Part shown: piece by piece, positions 18,643 through 28,988 of the stretch
Layout: each line of letters opens with the position of its first letter
Position numbering within the stretch: the first letter of the stretch is position 1
NCBI GenBank assembly: GCA_963827735.1
Contig: CAWHBO010000005.1
Coordinates: 124,001 to 188,000, forward strand
Length of the DNA: 64,000 bases
Origin: CAWHBO01 sp963827735
GTDB lineage: Bacteria; Patescibacteriota; Patescibacteriia; Patescibacteriales; UBA12075
Direction of reading: 5' to 3'
Translations under genes and position numbers: made by a program
The notes under the pieces: model-generated
Told to the model about the DNA's origin: nothing
What the model saw: only the letters and a program-made list of their open reading frames with translations
Database searches by the model: none

Positions 18643-21399
18643 ATGATCAAAGAGATGCCGAAGGCTTATGAGCCGGGAGGGTATGAAGATAAGATATATA
18701 AGAGGTGGGAGCTGGCTAAGGCTCATGCCGGTTTTTTCAATCCGGATAATTTGGATTTAGATAAGGGCGCAAAAGCATACACCATCGTTCTGCCGCCGCC
18801 GAATGTGACGGGGACTTTGCATATGGGACATGCTTGCATGCTGGCCATTGAAGATATTCTTGTAAGATACCACCGAATGAAAGGGGAGAGAGCGCTTTGG
18901 GTGCCGGGTACGGATCACGCCGCAATTGCCACTCAGACAAAAGTGGAGAAGATCATCAATGAAGAAGGGTCAAGCAGGCATAAACTGGGAAGAGAAAAAT
19001 TTTTGGAGCGCGTGAACAAATTTGCTTCTGATTCGCATGATACAATCGTAAATCAAAGCCGCAAGATGGGCGCGAGCCTGGATTGGTCGCGTGAAGCTTA
19101 TACGCTGGATGCGACCAGGGAAAAGGCGGTCAGATCAGTCTTTAAATTGATGTATGACGACGGCATCATTTACCGCGGAGAGCGGATTGTCAATTGGTGC
19201 CCGAGGTGCGGCTCAACTTTGGCTGATGATGAAGTTGTCTACAAGGCCTCGAAATCAAAATTATTCTACTTCAAATATTCAAAAGATTTTCCAATCACGA
19301 TTGCGACAACCAGGCCGGAAACCAAGCTTGGGGATACGGCTGTAGCCGTAAACCCGAAAGACGAAAGATATAAGAAATTTATCGGCAAAGAATATGATGT
19401 TAATTTCGTCGGAATTAAGCTCAAGATAAAAATCATCGCCGACAGGAATGTGGACATGGGATTTGGGGCGGGCGCTTTGGGGGTTACACCCGCGCACTCT
19501 CAGACTGATTGGATGATGGCGGAAGAAAATGGTTTGCCGAAGATAAAAGTGATTGACGAGAACGGGAACATTCGGCCTGAATTCAAAGAATATTCCGGCC
19601 TTAGCGTCAAAGCGGCCAGGGAAAAAATCGTTGAAAATCTGAAGGCCAGCGGACTTTTGGAAAAAGAAGAAGAGATTGATAACAATCTGTCTCTCTGTTA
19701 TCGTTGCGATACGCCAGTGGAGCCATTACCTTCGCTCCAATGGTTCATTGATGTCAACAAGAAGATCAGCCGCACACCGCACGCCGGGGCAAAATACCCT
19801 ATTGAGTGGAAAGATAAGAGCATCAAGGATATTTCCATTGAAGTCGTGAAATCGGGGAAAATCAAAATTGTGCCGGAAAGATTTGAGAAAAGTTATTTGA
19901 ATTGGATGGAAAATTTGCGCGATTGGTGCATATCCAGGCAAATTTGGTTCGGGCACCAGGTACCAGTGTGGTATTTACGCGCAACTCATAACTCACAACT
20001 CATAACGCCAGACGGAAGAGATGCATTTAACCATAAAAAATTGGAGTCTCAAGATAAAGATATATATGTAGGGATTGAGGCGCCAGATGGTAAAGACTGG
20101 GTTCAGGATGAAGATACGCTTGATACTTGGTTTTCTTCGGGGATGTGGACTTTTTCTACGCTGGCGCATTCTCCGGATGAAATTAGAATAGAAAACGGCC
20201 AATTGATCATTGATAGCGATGATTTTAAGAAATATCATCCGACGCAGGTGCTGGAGACCGGATACGATATCATCTTCTTCTGGGTGGCGCGCATGATCAT
20301 CATGACGACTTACGCGATTGGCGACATTCCCTTTGAGAATGTGTATCTGCATGGATTGGTTTTGGATGAGAAGGGCAAGAAGATGAGCAAGTCCAAAGGC
20401 AACGCCATTGATCCTTTGGATATGATTGAGAAATTTGGGACTGATGCCGCTCGGTTGTCTTTGGTTCTCGGAGCGACTCCGGGAAACGACATGCGTATAA
20501 GCGTTGAAAAAGTCGGCGGGTTCCGGAATATGGTCAACAAGCTTTGGAATGTCAGCCGCTTTATCCAGCAGAATATGGAAGGTATCGGTTTTGATGAACA
20601 AGCGATTGATGAAAAAAAATTAACTTTGGCAGAGCTTTGGATTTTGGGGAAATTGGAAAAGTTGATCAATGATACAACTGAAGATCTTGATGCATATCGT
20701 TTCAGCCAGGCCGGTGAACGCTTGCGTGATTTTACCTGGAACGATCTGGCTGATTGGTATCTGGAAGCTTGCAAATTTGAAGAATCAGAACAGAAAAGCG
20801 CGGTTTTGATAAAGGTGTTGAGCGACCTGTTAAAGCTTTGGCATCCTTTCATACCTTTCGTAACCGAAGCGATCTGGTCAGAGCTTGGAAACAAAGATCT
20901 TATCATTGAAAAATGGCCGGTTTCTGGCGGTACCGAGAACCGTTTACGCGTTGATGGCTTTGGTTTTGAGAATATCAGAAATGTTATTTCCGCCATCCGC
21001 AATGCCCGTTCTGAGAACAAAGTTGAGCCAAGCAGAAAGATAAAAGCCGTCATTTATGCCGGAAAGAACAAGGGGGTGGTGGAAGAAAGCGCAAGCCTCA
21101 TAAAGAACATGCGCACCGGAATCGCTGAATTGGAAATCATTGAAACCGGGAAAGAAATTGCCGGCGAAATAAAAATCGTCGTAGATGAGATTGTTGTGTA
21201 TTTGATTGGCGCCGTGGATGAGGAAAAAGAAGGACTCCGGATCAAAAAGGAAAAAGAGAATTTGGAAAAACAGATTGTGTCCGTGAAAAATAAATTGGAT
21301 AACAAGGGTTTTATTGAGCGCGCGCCGGAAGAAGTGGTGGCGCAGGAAATTGAGAAGTTGGAGAGGCTGAAGAAAGAACTTAAGGAGCTTGAGAAATAG
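18643..21399 (+). CDS. valS: Valyl-tRNA synthetase
   Basis: A 918-residue class I synthetase of normal length. The HIGH motif appears as PPPNVTGTLHMGH (HMGH at about residues 59-62), followed by WVPGTDHAAIATQ. The editing domain includes TTRPETKLGDTAVAVNP. The KMSKS loop GKKMSKSKGN is near residue 580, then the anticodon-binding helices and, from about 850, a C-terminal coiled coil (LRIKKEKENLEKQIVSVKNK). Residues about 447-455 (RATHNSQLI) in the catalytic domain are encoded by a copy of the ACTCATA intergenic repeat, between VPVWYL and the DTWFSSGMW region. The ATG at 18643 has no Shine-Dalgarno sequence. Confidence 0.97.
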   Translation: MIKEMPKAYEPGGYEDKIYKRWELAKAHAGFFNPDNLDLDKGAKAYTIVLPPPNVTGTLHMGHACMLAIEDILVRYHRMKGERALWVPGTDHAAIATQTKVEKIINEEGSSRHKLGREKFLERVNKFASDSHDTIVNQSRKMGASLDWSREAYTLDATREKAVRSVFKLMYDDGIIYRGERIVNWCPRCGSTLADDEVVYKASKSKLFYFKYSKDFPITIATTRPETKLGDTAVAVNPKDERYKKFIGKEYDVNFVGIKLKIKIIADRNVDMGFGAGALGVTPAHSQTDWMMAEENGLPKIKVIDENGNIRPEFKEYSGLSVKAAREKIVENLKASGLLEKEEEIDNNLSLCYRCDTPVEPLPSLQWFIDVNKKISRTPHAGAKYPIEWKDKSIKDISIEVVKSGKIKIVPERFEKSYLNWMENLRDWCISRQIWFGHQVPVWYLRATHNSQLITPDGRDAFNHKKLESQDKDIYVGIEAPDGKDWVQDEDTLDTWFSSGMWTFSTLAHSPDEIRIENGQLIIDSDDFKKYHPTQVLETGYDIIFFWVARMIIMTTYAIGDIPFENVYLHGLVLDEKGKKMSKSKGNAIDPLDMIEKFGTDAARLSLVLGATPGNDMRISVEKVGGFRNMVNKLWNVSRFIQQNMEGIGFDEQAIDEKKLTLAELWILGKLEKLINDTTEDLDAYRFSQAGERLRDFTWNDLADWYLEACKFEESEQKSAVLIKVLSDLLKLWHPFIPFVTEAIWSELGNKDLIIEKWPVSGGTENRLRVDGFGFENIRNVISAIRNARSENKVEPSRKIKAVIYAGKNKGVVEESASLIKNMRTGIAELEIIETGKEIAGEIKIVVDEIVVYLIGAVDEEKEGLRIKKEKENLEKQIVSVKNKLDNKGFIERAPEEVVAQEIEKLERLKKELKELEK
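19983..20006 (+). repeat. ACTCATA repeat inside valS
   Basis: Three units of the AACTCATA/AACTCACA type, in frame, matching the intergenic repeat at 3053-3090. Confidence 0.75.
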
Positions 21400-21461
21400 C
21401 ACCGCTGATAAATCGCTGATGGCAACGTTGATGTTACGCTGATATTTTTTAGCAAAAAATA

Positions 21462-21491
21462 AAACTCGGAAATCTGTGAGACTCCGAGTTT
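21462..21491 (-). terminator. Terminator of the 51-aa gene
   Basis: Nine-bp stem AAACTCGGA/TCCGAGTTT; on the minus strand it is followed by TTATTTTTTG. It may also stop valS transcription from the other side. Confidence 0.65.
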
Positions 21492-21520
21492 AAACCGTTA
21501 AATTACTTATAATTTATTTG

Positions 21521-21676
21521 TTAAGCGGCCTGTCGCCTGATAATTGTTTTTCCTCCAATAATTTTTCTTATCTCGGGAATTTTGTTGCCAGAAGATGTAT
21601 TAAGGTCTTTTGTTTTTGCTTCATTTCTTTGAATTTGTTCTTTTATTTCATCCCACAAATTTTGCCCTCTTTTCAT
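21521..21676 (-). CDS. Small basic protein of unknown function, 51 aa
   Basis: Not recognised. The frame starts MKRGQNLWDEIKEQIQRNEA and ends GGKTIIRRQAA with TAA at 21521. It should have a helix at residues 6-20 and a basic tail; no membrane segment. It has everything a real gene needs: a promoter (TTGACA, 17 bases, TATTAT) at 21723-21751, a good Shine-Dalgarno sequence (GGAGGA, 6 bases before ATG) and a terminator at 21462-21491. The basic tail would suit nucleic-acid or ribosome binding, but that is a guess. Confidence 0.7.
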   Translation of the reverse strand: MKRGQNLWDEIKEQIQRNEAKTKDLNTSSGNKIPEIRKIIGGKTIIRRQAA

Positions 21677-21722
21677 TTATAATCCTCCATGATTTTTTAG
21701 TTTAACGGTTTATATTGCTTAT

Positions 21723-21751
21723 ATAATACACAATAATCATCAATTTGTCAA
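21723..21751 (-). promoter_or_regulatory. Promoter of the 51-aa gene
   Basis: On the minus strand TTGACA (21746-21751), 17 bases, TATTAT (21723-21728). Confidence 0.75.
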
Positions 21752-21951
21752 GTCTTTTTGGAAAACCCTGGTTCATAGCCCGGGCTTTTTTTATCCACAA
21801 ATTTCAATAAATATTGAAAGAAAATACCCATTTCTGTTGATAAGTCTTACTGATGACGGCTTGTGTATTATTAATTATATTTTAAAACAATTGGTTTGCC
21901 AGCATTAGCTGTTTTATTTTTAACAGGATTATAAAATACAAAGATAAACAT

Positions 21952-21981
21952 TTGTAATTATATACAGAAAAATGATATAAT
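21952..21981 (+). promoter_or_regulatory. Promoter of the surface block
   Basis: TTGTAA at 21952-21957, 18 bases, TATAAT at 21976-21981. A leader of about 90 bases follows, containing the direct repeat TCGGGGGTCGAGAT at 22014-22027 and 22047-22060 (33-base spacing), a possible operator for the HTH protein encoded next. The rest of the 400-base gap (21752-21951) shows nothing else. Confidence 0.5.
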
Positions 21982-22078
21982 ATAAGCAAGATAAATTTTT
22001 TAAAATGTGGATATCGGGGGTCGAGATTAATTTAAAGTTAGGGCTCTCGGGGGTCGAGATAAACTAAGATTACAAAAG

Positions 22079-22486
22079 ATGGTAGAAACAACAATTGAAA
22101 AGGGTTTGATCAGCCTCAAAGAAGCGGCGAGCATTTCCGGATATTCAGCGGACTATATCGGACAGCTCATCCGCGCCGGAAAAATTTCCGGCAAGCAGGT
22201 GTATTGCAATGTGCAATGGATGACGACCGCTGAGGCTGTTATGGACTATAAAGCCAAAGGCAGCACAGGACAAGAGAAGGTCAGTCCCGTAAAATCAGGC
22301 ATAAGAAAGATCGGCATGGAATTCAACATTTTAAAACTATTTTTTAAGACATTCAAATCGGCATTGCCGATTTTTGTTTTGTTGATCATTTGCTTTGTGT
22401 TCCTTTTGTCCTTTGTCACAAATAATTATTTTAAATATCATCAAGAAAATATAAACAAAAATCAAACATCAGAAATAACTTTTTAA
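22079..22486 (+). CDS. Membrane-tethered helix-turn-helix protein
   Basis: A 135-residue protein. Residues 8-60 form a MerR/excisionase-like DNA-binding domain (LISLKEAASISGYSADYIGQ, then LIRAGKISGKQVY). After a basic linker a single membrane helix lies at about 94-114 (LPIFVLLIICFVFLLSFV), leaving a tail of about 20 residues outside. It could report a surface state to DNA directly. It stands 25 bases before the 2158-aa surface gene, so the two are probably co-transcribed, and the repeated motif in its leader suggests autoregulation. Family is clear for the HTH; function is inferred. Confidence 0.75.
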   Translation: MVETTIEKGLISLKEAASISGYSADYIGQLIRAGKISGKQVYCNVQWMTTAEAVMDYKAKGSTGQEKVSPVKSGIRKIGMEFNILKLFFKTFKSALPIFVLLIICFVFLLSFVTNNYFKYHQENINKNQTSEITF

Positions 22487-22511
22487 TTTTTTTAAAACAG
22501 GGCAAATCCCC

Positions 22512-25500
22512 ATGCGCTCAAATTTAACGAAATACTATTACAGCCGCGTGCGCCGGAATTCCGGCTTTACGCCATTCAAAGGACTTGAAAAAGTTTCCCA
22601 GGTCATCCTCGGGTTAGATTCTTCCAGGACTTGGAAACGCAATCTCCTAACTTTTGGGTGGCGTTTTGTTTTTGGCTTAGCCTTCATTGTATTTATTTTT
22701 ACCGGTAACACCCCTTTTGATATTTTTAACAACACCATCCGCGCTTTGAATGGAAGCACGGAAATCGTTAATCTGTATCCCAGCTACGCGCGGCCGGATA
22801 GAATGGCTGATGACAATGCCGAAGGCTGGTGGAAAACCGATAACATGAAAGGCATTCCGGAGCTTGGGCCGGATGCCAGCGTGATTGAATTTTCAGATGA
22901 GAATTCCAGTTTTTATGCGGGCGGGGATTTTTCAGTGGTACTTGGGGATTTCAAATGGCTAAAGGAAGAAATGATTGCCGAGCCGGAAAACGAGATCTTG
23001 CAAGACGAGGATATCATTGATGACAATCTGTTGGACATGGAAATCAGTTCAACCAGCGCGGAAAAAAGCACTTCAACAGAAATTGTTGATGAACAACCAG
23101 CTGATACAGAAAATGAAATTGACAATTTTTTAGACGAAAGTACGGAAGAAGCGACCGGTACGGAAACCATCTTGGAAGATGGCTCTGCAACTGCTGATGA
23201 TGAACAGCCGGCGGAAGTGATTGACAATACGGACACGGAAGGTGGAGCAGAGGTTCTGGATAATGCCGATGATACGACAGACAGTGGAAATGTGGAGATT
23301 TTAAATCAGGATGCTACGCAATCTGAAAATCAGCCGGTGGAAATTGTTGAGGAAAGCGAGGTATTGGATTTAAACAGCGCGGATGATAGTGCTTTAGAAA
23401 ATGATGGCGCAGGCGCAGACGGAAGCGTGTCTTGGTTTGATAGCATAAAGAATGGTTTTAAAGCTATGACGGCGCAGGCCCAAGAATTTGTAAATGCCAA
23501 CATTGAGAAGTTGGAAGACTTTGGGGAATTCAAGGGGGCGAAACTGAAGATTTCGCTGGCGGAACCCTCCTACGCTGAAGCTACGGAGGGCGAGCCCTCT
23601 TTGACTGAAGCTACGGAGGGCGAGCCCTCTTTGACTGAAGCTACGGAGGGCGAGCCCTTATCATCGGCAGGTGATACTGTGGCAGATCAGATAGAGGTTG
23701 ATAACAGCGCCAGTACAACGGAAGATGACACGGCAAGCCAGAGCACTACAACAGATGTTATAACAGATGATTTTCAAGCGAGTGAGGCGGGCCAGATTAC
23801 GATTTGGTATACACTGGGGGAAACGGTAATTGATACGGAAGCGGTCGGCGATGACTATTTGTTGTGGAAAAAATTGGATACGGTCAGCGGAGAAGATTTA
23901 TCCAATGCGTTAAACGGCGGGTACTTCACTTTTGATTTGGATTTTCTGACCAGCTGGTCCGATGTTCGCCAGATGCAAGTCAAGCTTACCGGAGCCTCAG
24001 GAGAAAAGGAAACTTTGATTTACATTGATAGCATTTGGGTGGAAGCGGAGTATGAACGCGAAACTGAGCTGGAAAAACTGAAGAAGCGCGAACGTTGGCA
24101 GTCAGCTCTTGACCTGCTCTCTCGGCAGATTGTTTTTGACCCGGTAAAGGGTGGCGACCTGCGGTTCCAATACAACAAGAATACAGAAAATCTTTGGGAT
24201 ACTTTGAGCGAGATCATGGGGGTCGGCAATTTCTGGAGCGATGTGAACATTTCCGCCGAACTGATTGATAGCGGCGGACAACTGACAGGAATTCCTTTGA
24301 ACGTCATCTTTGAGGAAGACGGACAGTTTTTGATCAGTTTGCCGGAGAAAACAAGCGCGCTCAGACCGGGCAGGTATTCCATCAGATTCCATATCATTGA
24401 CAATTCCGGCGGCGTCAGTGAAGAATTTGACATATTTCAGGATTTTTTCTGGGGTATTGTGGCCTTCAATGCAAACAAATCCAGTTATCTTCCGGATGAA
24501 GAAGCGTACCTGCAATTCGCCGTTTTGGATGAAGCCGGGCACACGGTTTGTGGAGCGGACATTGATACGGTGATCACGAAACCTAATGGAGAGATCGTTA
24601 CCCTGAGCACCAAGACGGATGAGTATACGACGAAGATATACAAGAACCCTGATTGCGGCGTTGATAACATCACGAACGTCCCTGATTACTACGCTCATTA
24701 TAAATTGGGAGAGGCGGGAACATACAACTTGTTGATCAAGACAACGACAGCTTCGGGCGAGAAATCAATTGAAAAAGAAATAACGGTTGCGGATACGGCT
24801 GATTTTGACGTAGAACGCTTTGGACCTACCAGAATAAATCCGAAAGCGGACTACGTTATGGAGCTTGGAATATCCACGGCTCAGGATTTTACCGGTGATA
24901 TTATCGAAGTTGTGCCGGCGAAGTTTAAAATTAAAAATTATGAATTAAGAATTAAGAATTCAGATGATAGGGATCCGTTTGGAGGGAATTATAAATATTA
25001 TGAAGAAATGGGCGAAAATGGAGAGAAGAAAATCGTTTGGCAGGACGTGGAGTTGCAAGCGGGGGATGTTTTGAATATCACATATACTTTTGACGCGCCG
25101 GATGTTTCGCCGGAATTGTTCCTTCTTGGCGCCTTGTCTGTCGGATCAGATTTTGTTGAAACCAGGAAATGGGAAATCGCTTCGGATTCGTTTTTGAAAC
25201 GGGCGAAGACCGTACAGTTCATGGCCGGGACGTATAACGGCGCGGCCGCCAGCGGCAACAGCACGAACAATGATTACACGATGACGGCGTTCAATTGGCG
25301 CTTGGCGGAAACGGGAGTCAGCATCAAGAGCGCTTACATCGTCTTTGAATCCCAGTTTGAAGCATACAATTCAACGGGGCTTGCATATAACGGATATAAG
25401 TTGGGATTTGACGCTTGCGAGGGAAGCGCTTGCGCAGACGCCTTCGGCATCGGATCCGGGCAAGTGCTTGAGAACAACAACAACACGCTGGCTTATGATG

Positions 25501-28500
25501 AGACTGAGTCAAATGTCGCGCGTCTGATGCTTGATGTCGCTTCTGAAACGGAATTGGCAGCATACACCGGCAACGGGGTTTTGATGGAATCGCAATTCGG
25601 ATACAACATAAAAAACAGCAACACCAAAGTTTCCATTGCCAACGCATCAGCGGTGCTTTTTCTGACTTATACATATGACCTTGATTCCCCGAGCCTCACC
25701 AACACCGTCATTTATCCGCTTGATTCCACGTATGGCACCGACAGCGGCACCCGCCAGTTGGCATTCGGGGCGTGTACGGCAGACAGCAATTGCCCGACTT
25801 TTTCTTACAACATGGAAATACCGGAATGGCAGGGAGTGGCCACCTCCACCAATCGCGTCGGGCAATGGTTTAAGATGTATAATAATCCGGATGTGACCGG
25901 CGCTACCGACGTTGATTCATATCTGGATATCCAGAATGTAAACGTGGATTCAAGCATCTTTCATTTTGATGAAGCCAACACCAACAATGGCGGTATGCCG
26001 CCGATGTTTTTCCCGGAATGGGCAAGTTCCGGATATGTTGAAAATCAGAGTCAGGAAGTGGAATTTTATGCCTCCACCACCGTGACCGCTGGCGCCGACA
26101 ACGTTTTAGCCGGCGGCGAGGTTGTGGAAACCTACATAGCCTCATCATCCGCCGCTGTGAAAACCAGGACAGTCTCTTTCCCCATGGGCACGATCGTCAA
26201 TGGCAATTCCGTGGTGTTCAATTCCAAGGACGCGACGGTTTTTTTCCCGGAAAACGGAACCGCCACCGGTACGGTAAGCGTCAAGAGCGCGTGGGTCAGG
26301 CTGTACTCCCATAACCCGGGTACAGCGACTACCACCATAACATTGGTCACCAAGACCAGTAGCAATGCGTCTTCTTCCAATTATGTTTATAACTATAACG
26401 GCAATGACCAGGTTCTGCGGCCGACCATCAACATCATCCATATCATCCCGAGCGCCGATTATGCCGAGCTTGAGAATGCGAACGCCACCGCGGGTAAAAC
26501 TGTGAAAGTCGGCCTCACATATAACAGCGCGACTTTCGGCGGAGCTTCGGCGGAGCTGATGATAACTTACACCTACTCCAGTGAAGGCAGTGGTTATCTT
26601 ACCAATCTCAATCTGTTCGGAGGTCAAACTAGTGGAGCGCCCGCGACTTCTACGTTGCTGGCAACGGCAAATTCGGTTTTTCCGGAAAATACCGGTAAAA
26701 CAGTTTACGCGGCCGGGCTTTACGCAAGTTTCTTAAACTCTGAATCTGACGGAGCGGTGAGCGCGAATGTAATATATCTTGATGCGAATTTGTCGGATGG
26801 AACTCCCGTTTGCACCCCCGCTTATCGCGCCACTCCCGACTCCAACAACAGTTATTCAGAATTCATCAAAGACGTGAAGAGCGCCCTGTCTACAACGGAT
26901 AACACGGGATATTCCGCATGCTTAACGGCAGACGATACGGTGGTGACAGTTGACGGCGCGAAAATGAACAGCCAACTCATTTATACTTACGGCTGGACCA
27001 ACAGCCCTCCGACCGGCGCTTTTAATTCTGCCTCTTTTAGGCGCGACGGCAGCGGTACGGCTGACTTGAGCGTTGAGATTGACGATCCTGATGATCAAGA
27101 CACAGTAAGAGCGAAAGTGGAATTTGCGACCGGGACAGCATGTGTTTTCACTCCCGCTGGACATGCCATTTTAGATGAAACGAACGAAAACATTACGGCT
27201 GATTTCGGGGATCCGTATATTTCGAACATGAACGATTATCAAATCGGCACCGCTGACGCATACATCAAAACCGCTTCCGGTTCCAACTCTGTTGATTTTG
27301 ACATGTCGGCAACGAACAGTCTGGGAGCGGTGGAGGGAGATTACTGCTTGAGAGTTACTGCTAACGATCTTAATCTTGACCAGACAGTTCCGGCTACCAG
27401 TTTGCTTTATGTTGACACATTGCCGCCAACCGCTCCTGGCGCGCTTACGCTTTACCATCGGACCGGCACAGACTTGATCCTTAATTTCGGCGCCACAACC
27501 ACGGAAACAAACTTTTTGGAGTACAAGATATTTTTTAAAATTTTTGACGGCTCAGACCCCACAGAATCAAGTTCAGTTTTTTCTTCCACTTCCGACAGCC
27601 ACCTTTTTGCAAAATTGCTGGGCGGCGCCGCGACCACGACCATTCCGGGGCTAACAGCGTCCACCACATACAGTTTTGCCATTTGGGCATATGATACGTA
27701 TGGCAACAAGTCATCGTCAACCAGGGTTGATATCACGACCAATGATCCGCCAACCGGGTCTTTCAATGAGGCTGATACGAAGCAAAAGAAAGACGGGACC
27801 GGACGAGTTGACATTTCCATTGAAGCCGATGATCCGAATGATCAGGATTCTCTGCGCGCCAAGATTGAATTCGCGACCGGGACGTCTTGTATCTTTTCGC
27901 CGTCCGGGGACCCGGCATTGGATGAGAACCCAAGTAACGTGCAGGCAGATTTCGGATTGCCGGCGATAACCAATGCCAATGATTATCAGATCGGTACCTC
28001 CGGCGCCTGGATCCATACCGCGCCGGGAGCAAACACGGTGAGTTTTGATTGGCTGGGGCGAAGCGATCTGCCGGCGGCTAATGGGACATATTGCCTCCGT
28101 CTCACAACCAATGATGGATATGACAGCCAGGTGACATCCGCCACAACGACTGTGACATTGGATAACGTTGATCCGGCATCTACCGGGAGCCTGACCAGCG
28201 GAGGCGCAACCGTGAATTCCATTACTCTGGTTTATGCTACGACGTCTCCAGCCAGCGATACCAATCCGCCGTCAACCAATGCTTATAAAATATTTTACAA
28301 GCAGGGGACGACAGGCGCGGCTTTGACTGATACGGAAATTGATAATGCCAATTTAAACTATTATAGCTATAACGGCGCGACATCCACGACTGTGGGAGGA
28401 CTTTTGGAAAACACTTGGTATGTCTTCAACATTTGGTCTTTTGATGACTACGGCAACATGACAACCTCCACGGAAGTGGCGATCAAGACGAACGCCACCA

Positions 28501-28988
28501 TCAACAATACATCATTTGCGATCAGCGACGCCTTGTCAGATGGCTTTGATACCAACATTGTCGTTTCCGGCAATGAAGAATGGAATTTCCGGGTGGTTGT
28601 TACAGAAACGAACGGCTGGCAGGTGATCGCTTCCACGACGCTTCGACTGGCTGATAAAAACGATGAGATGTCTCCTTTTGAAGATTTAGTTTTTTATTGG
28701 GATCAATCAGCCAACGCTTTTTACGAGATTGGCAGTGATGCTTCAACGGCCGTTTCGCTTGCCAACACGAGTGTTGCCAATTGTTCCGACACCCAGTGCA
28801 TTTTGGATTTTAACATAATTTTCAACAAGACTTTCGCATCCACGAGCCGCGAATACGCAGCGGAACTTAAGAGTGTCAACGATATCGGCATCACGGTCGT
28901 TGATTCATATCCAGATTTTTATCAGGTGCGGTTCCCGATTCTTGATCAGAAGCATTATCGGATCAGGAATGATGATGGAGGGGAGTAG
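22512..28988 (+). CDS. Giant membrane-anchored surface protein, 2158 aa
   Basis: Residues 1-47 are basic and cytoplasmic, 48-64 a membrane segment (GWRFVFGLAFIVFIFTG), and no cleavage site is obvious, so it is likely signal-anchored. Residues about 115-430 are an acidic Thr/Ser-rich stalk that includes three ATEGEP units encoded by an intergenic-type repeat. Two beta domains follow (about 500-800, with FWGIVAFNANKSSYLPDEEA), then a pair of large beta-sandwich domains (about 895-1490). Alternating cadherin-like (PPTGAFNSASFRRDGSG) and FN3-like domains (PTAPGALTL) complete the protein. The N-terminal half is paralogous to the 5477-aa protein, but the C-terminus lacks the shared terminal domain. 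Adhesion or a cell-surface layer is the likely role. Confidence 0.85.
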   Translation: MRSNLTKYYYSRVRRNSGFTPFKGLEKVSQVILGLDSSRTWKRNLLTFGWRFVFGLAFIVFIFTGNTPFDIFNNTIRALNGSTEIVNLYPSYARPDRMADDNAEGWWKTDNMKGIPELGPDASVIEFSDENSSFYAGGDFSVVLGDFKWLKEEMIAEPENEILQDEDIIDDNLLDMEISSTSAEKSTSTEIVDEQPADTENEIDNFLDESTEEATGTETILEDGSATADDEQPAEVIDNTDTEGGAEVLDNADDTTDSGNVEILNQDATQSENQPVEIVEESEVLDLNSADDSALENDGAGADGSVSWFDSIKNGFKAMTAQAQEFVNANIEKLEDFGEFKGAKLKISLAEPSYAEATEGEPSLTEATEGEPSLTEATEGEPLSSAGDTVADQIEVDNSASTTEDDTASQSTTTDVITDDFQASEAGQITIWYTLGETVIDTEAVGDDYLLWKKLDTVSGEDLSNALNGGYFTFDLDFLTSWSDVRQMQVKLTGASGEKETLIYIDSIWVEAEYERETELEKLKKRERWQSALDLLSRQIVFDPVKGGDLRFQYNKNTENLWDTLSEIMGVGNFWSDVNISAELIDSGGQLTGIPLNVIFEEDGQFLISLPEKTSALRPGRYSIRFHIIDNSGGVSEEFDIFQDFFWGIVAFNANKSSYLPDEEAYLQFAVLDEAGHTVCGADIDTVITKPNGEIVTLSTKTDEYTTKIYKNPDCGVDNITNVPDYYAHYKLGEAGTYNLLIKTTTASGEKSIEKEITVADTADFDVERFGPTRINPKADYVMELGISTAQDFTGDIIEVVPAKFKIKNYELRIKNSDDRDPFGGNYKYYEEMGENGEKKIVWQDVELQAGDVLNITYTFDAPDVSPELFLLGALSVGSDFVETRKWEIASDSFLKRAKTVQFMAGTYNGAAASGNSTNNDYTMTAFNWRLAETGVSIKSAYIVFESQFEAYNSTGLAYNGYKLGFDACEGSACADAFGIGSGQVLENNNNTLAYDETESNVARLMLDVASETELAAYTGNGVLMESQFGYNIKNSNTKVSIANASAVLFLTYTYDLDSPSLTNTVIYPLDSTYGTDSGTRQLAFGACTADSNCPTFSYNMEIPEWQGVATSTNRVGQWFKMYNNPDVTGATDVDSYLDIQNVNVDSSIFHFDEANTNNGGMPPMFFPEWASSGYVENQSQEVEFYASTTVTAGADNVLAGGEVVETYIASSSAAVKTRTVSFPMGTIVNGNSVVFNSKDATVFFPENGTATGTVSVKSAWVRLYSHNPGTATTTITLVTKTSSNASSSNYVYNYNGNDQVLRPTINIIHIIPSADYAELENANATAGKTVKVGLTYNSATFGGASAELMITYTYSSEGSGYLTNLNLFGGQTSGAPATSTLLATANSVFPENTGKTVYAAGLYASFLNSESDGAVSANVIYLDANLSDGTPVCTPAYRATPDSNNSYSEFIKDVKSALSTTDNTGYSACLTADDTVVTVDGAKMNSQLIYTYGWTNSPPTGAFNSASFRRDGSGTADLSVEIDDPDDQDTVRAKVEFATGTACVFTPAGHAILDETNENITADFGDPYISNMNDYQIGTADAYIKTASGSNSVDFDMSATNSLGAVEGDYCLRVTANDLNLDQTVPATSLLYVDTLPPTAPGALTLYHRTGTDLILNFGATTTETNFLEYKIFFKIFDGSDPTESSSVFSSTSDSHLFAKLLGGAATTTIPGLTASTTYSFAIWAYDTYGNKSSSTRVDITTNDPPTGSFNEADTKQKKDGTGRVDISIEADDPNDQDSLRAKIEFATGTSCIFSPSGDPALDENPSNVQADFGLPAITNANDYQIGTSGAWIHTAPGANTVSFDWLGRSDLPAANGTYCLRLTTNDGYDSQVTSATTTVTLDNVDPASTGSLTSGGATVNSITLVYATTSPASDTNPPSTNAYKIFYKQGTTGAALTDTEIDNANLNYYSYNGATSTTVGGLLENTWYVFNIWSFDDYGNMTTSTEVAIKTNATINNTSFAISDALSDGFDTNIVVSGNEEWNFRVVVTETNGWQVIASTTLRLADKNDEMSPFEDLVFYWDQSANAFYEIGSDASTAVSLANTSVANCSDTQCILDFNIIFNKTFASTSREYAAELKSVNDIGITVVDSYPDFYQVRFPILDQKHYRIRNDDGGE
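23565..23659 (+). repeat. In-frame 30-bp tandem repeat in the 2158-aa gene
   Basis: Three copies of CTGAAGCTACGGAGGGCGAG plus CCCTCTTTGA (starts 23575, 23605, 23635), the same family as 16893-16935 and 47245-47304. Confidence 0.85.
24928..24962 (+). repeat. AT repeat inside the 2158-aa gene
   Basis: AATTAAAAATTATGAATTAAG-type units in frame, encoding KIKNYELRIKNS. The 5477-aa gene has a comparable stretch at 30237-30290 at the equivalent place in its protein. Confidence 0.65.
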
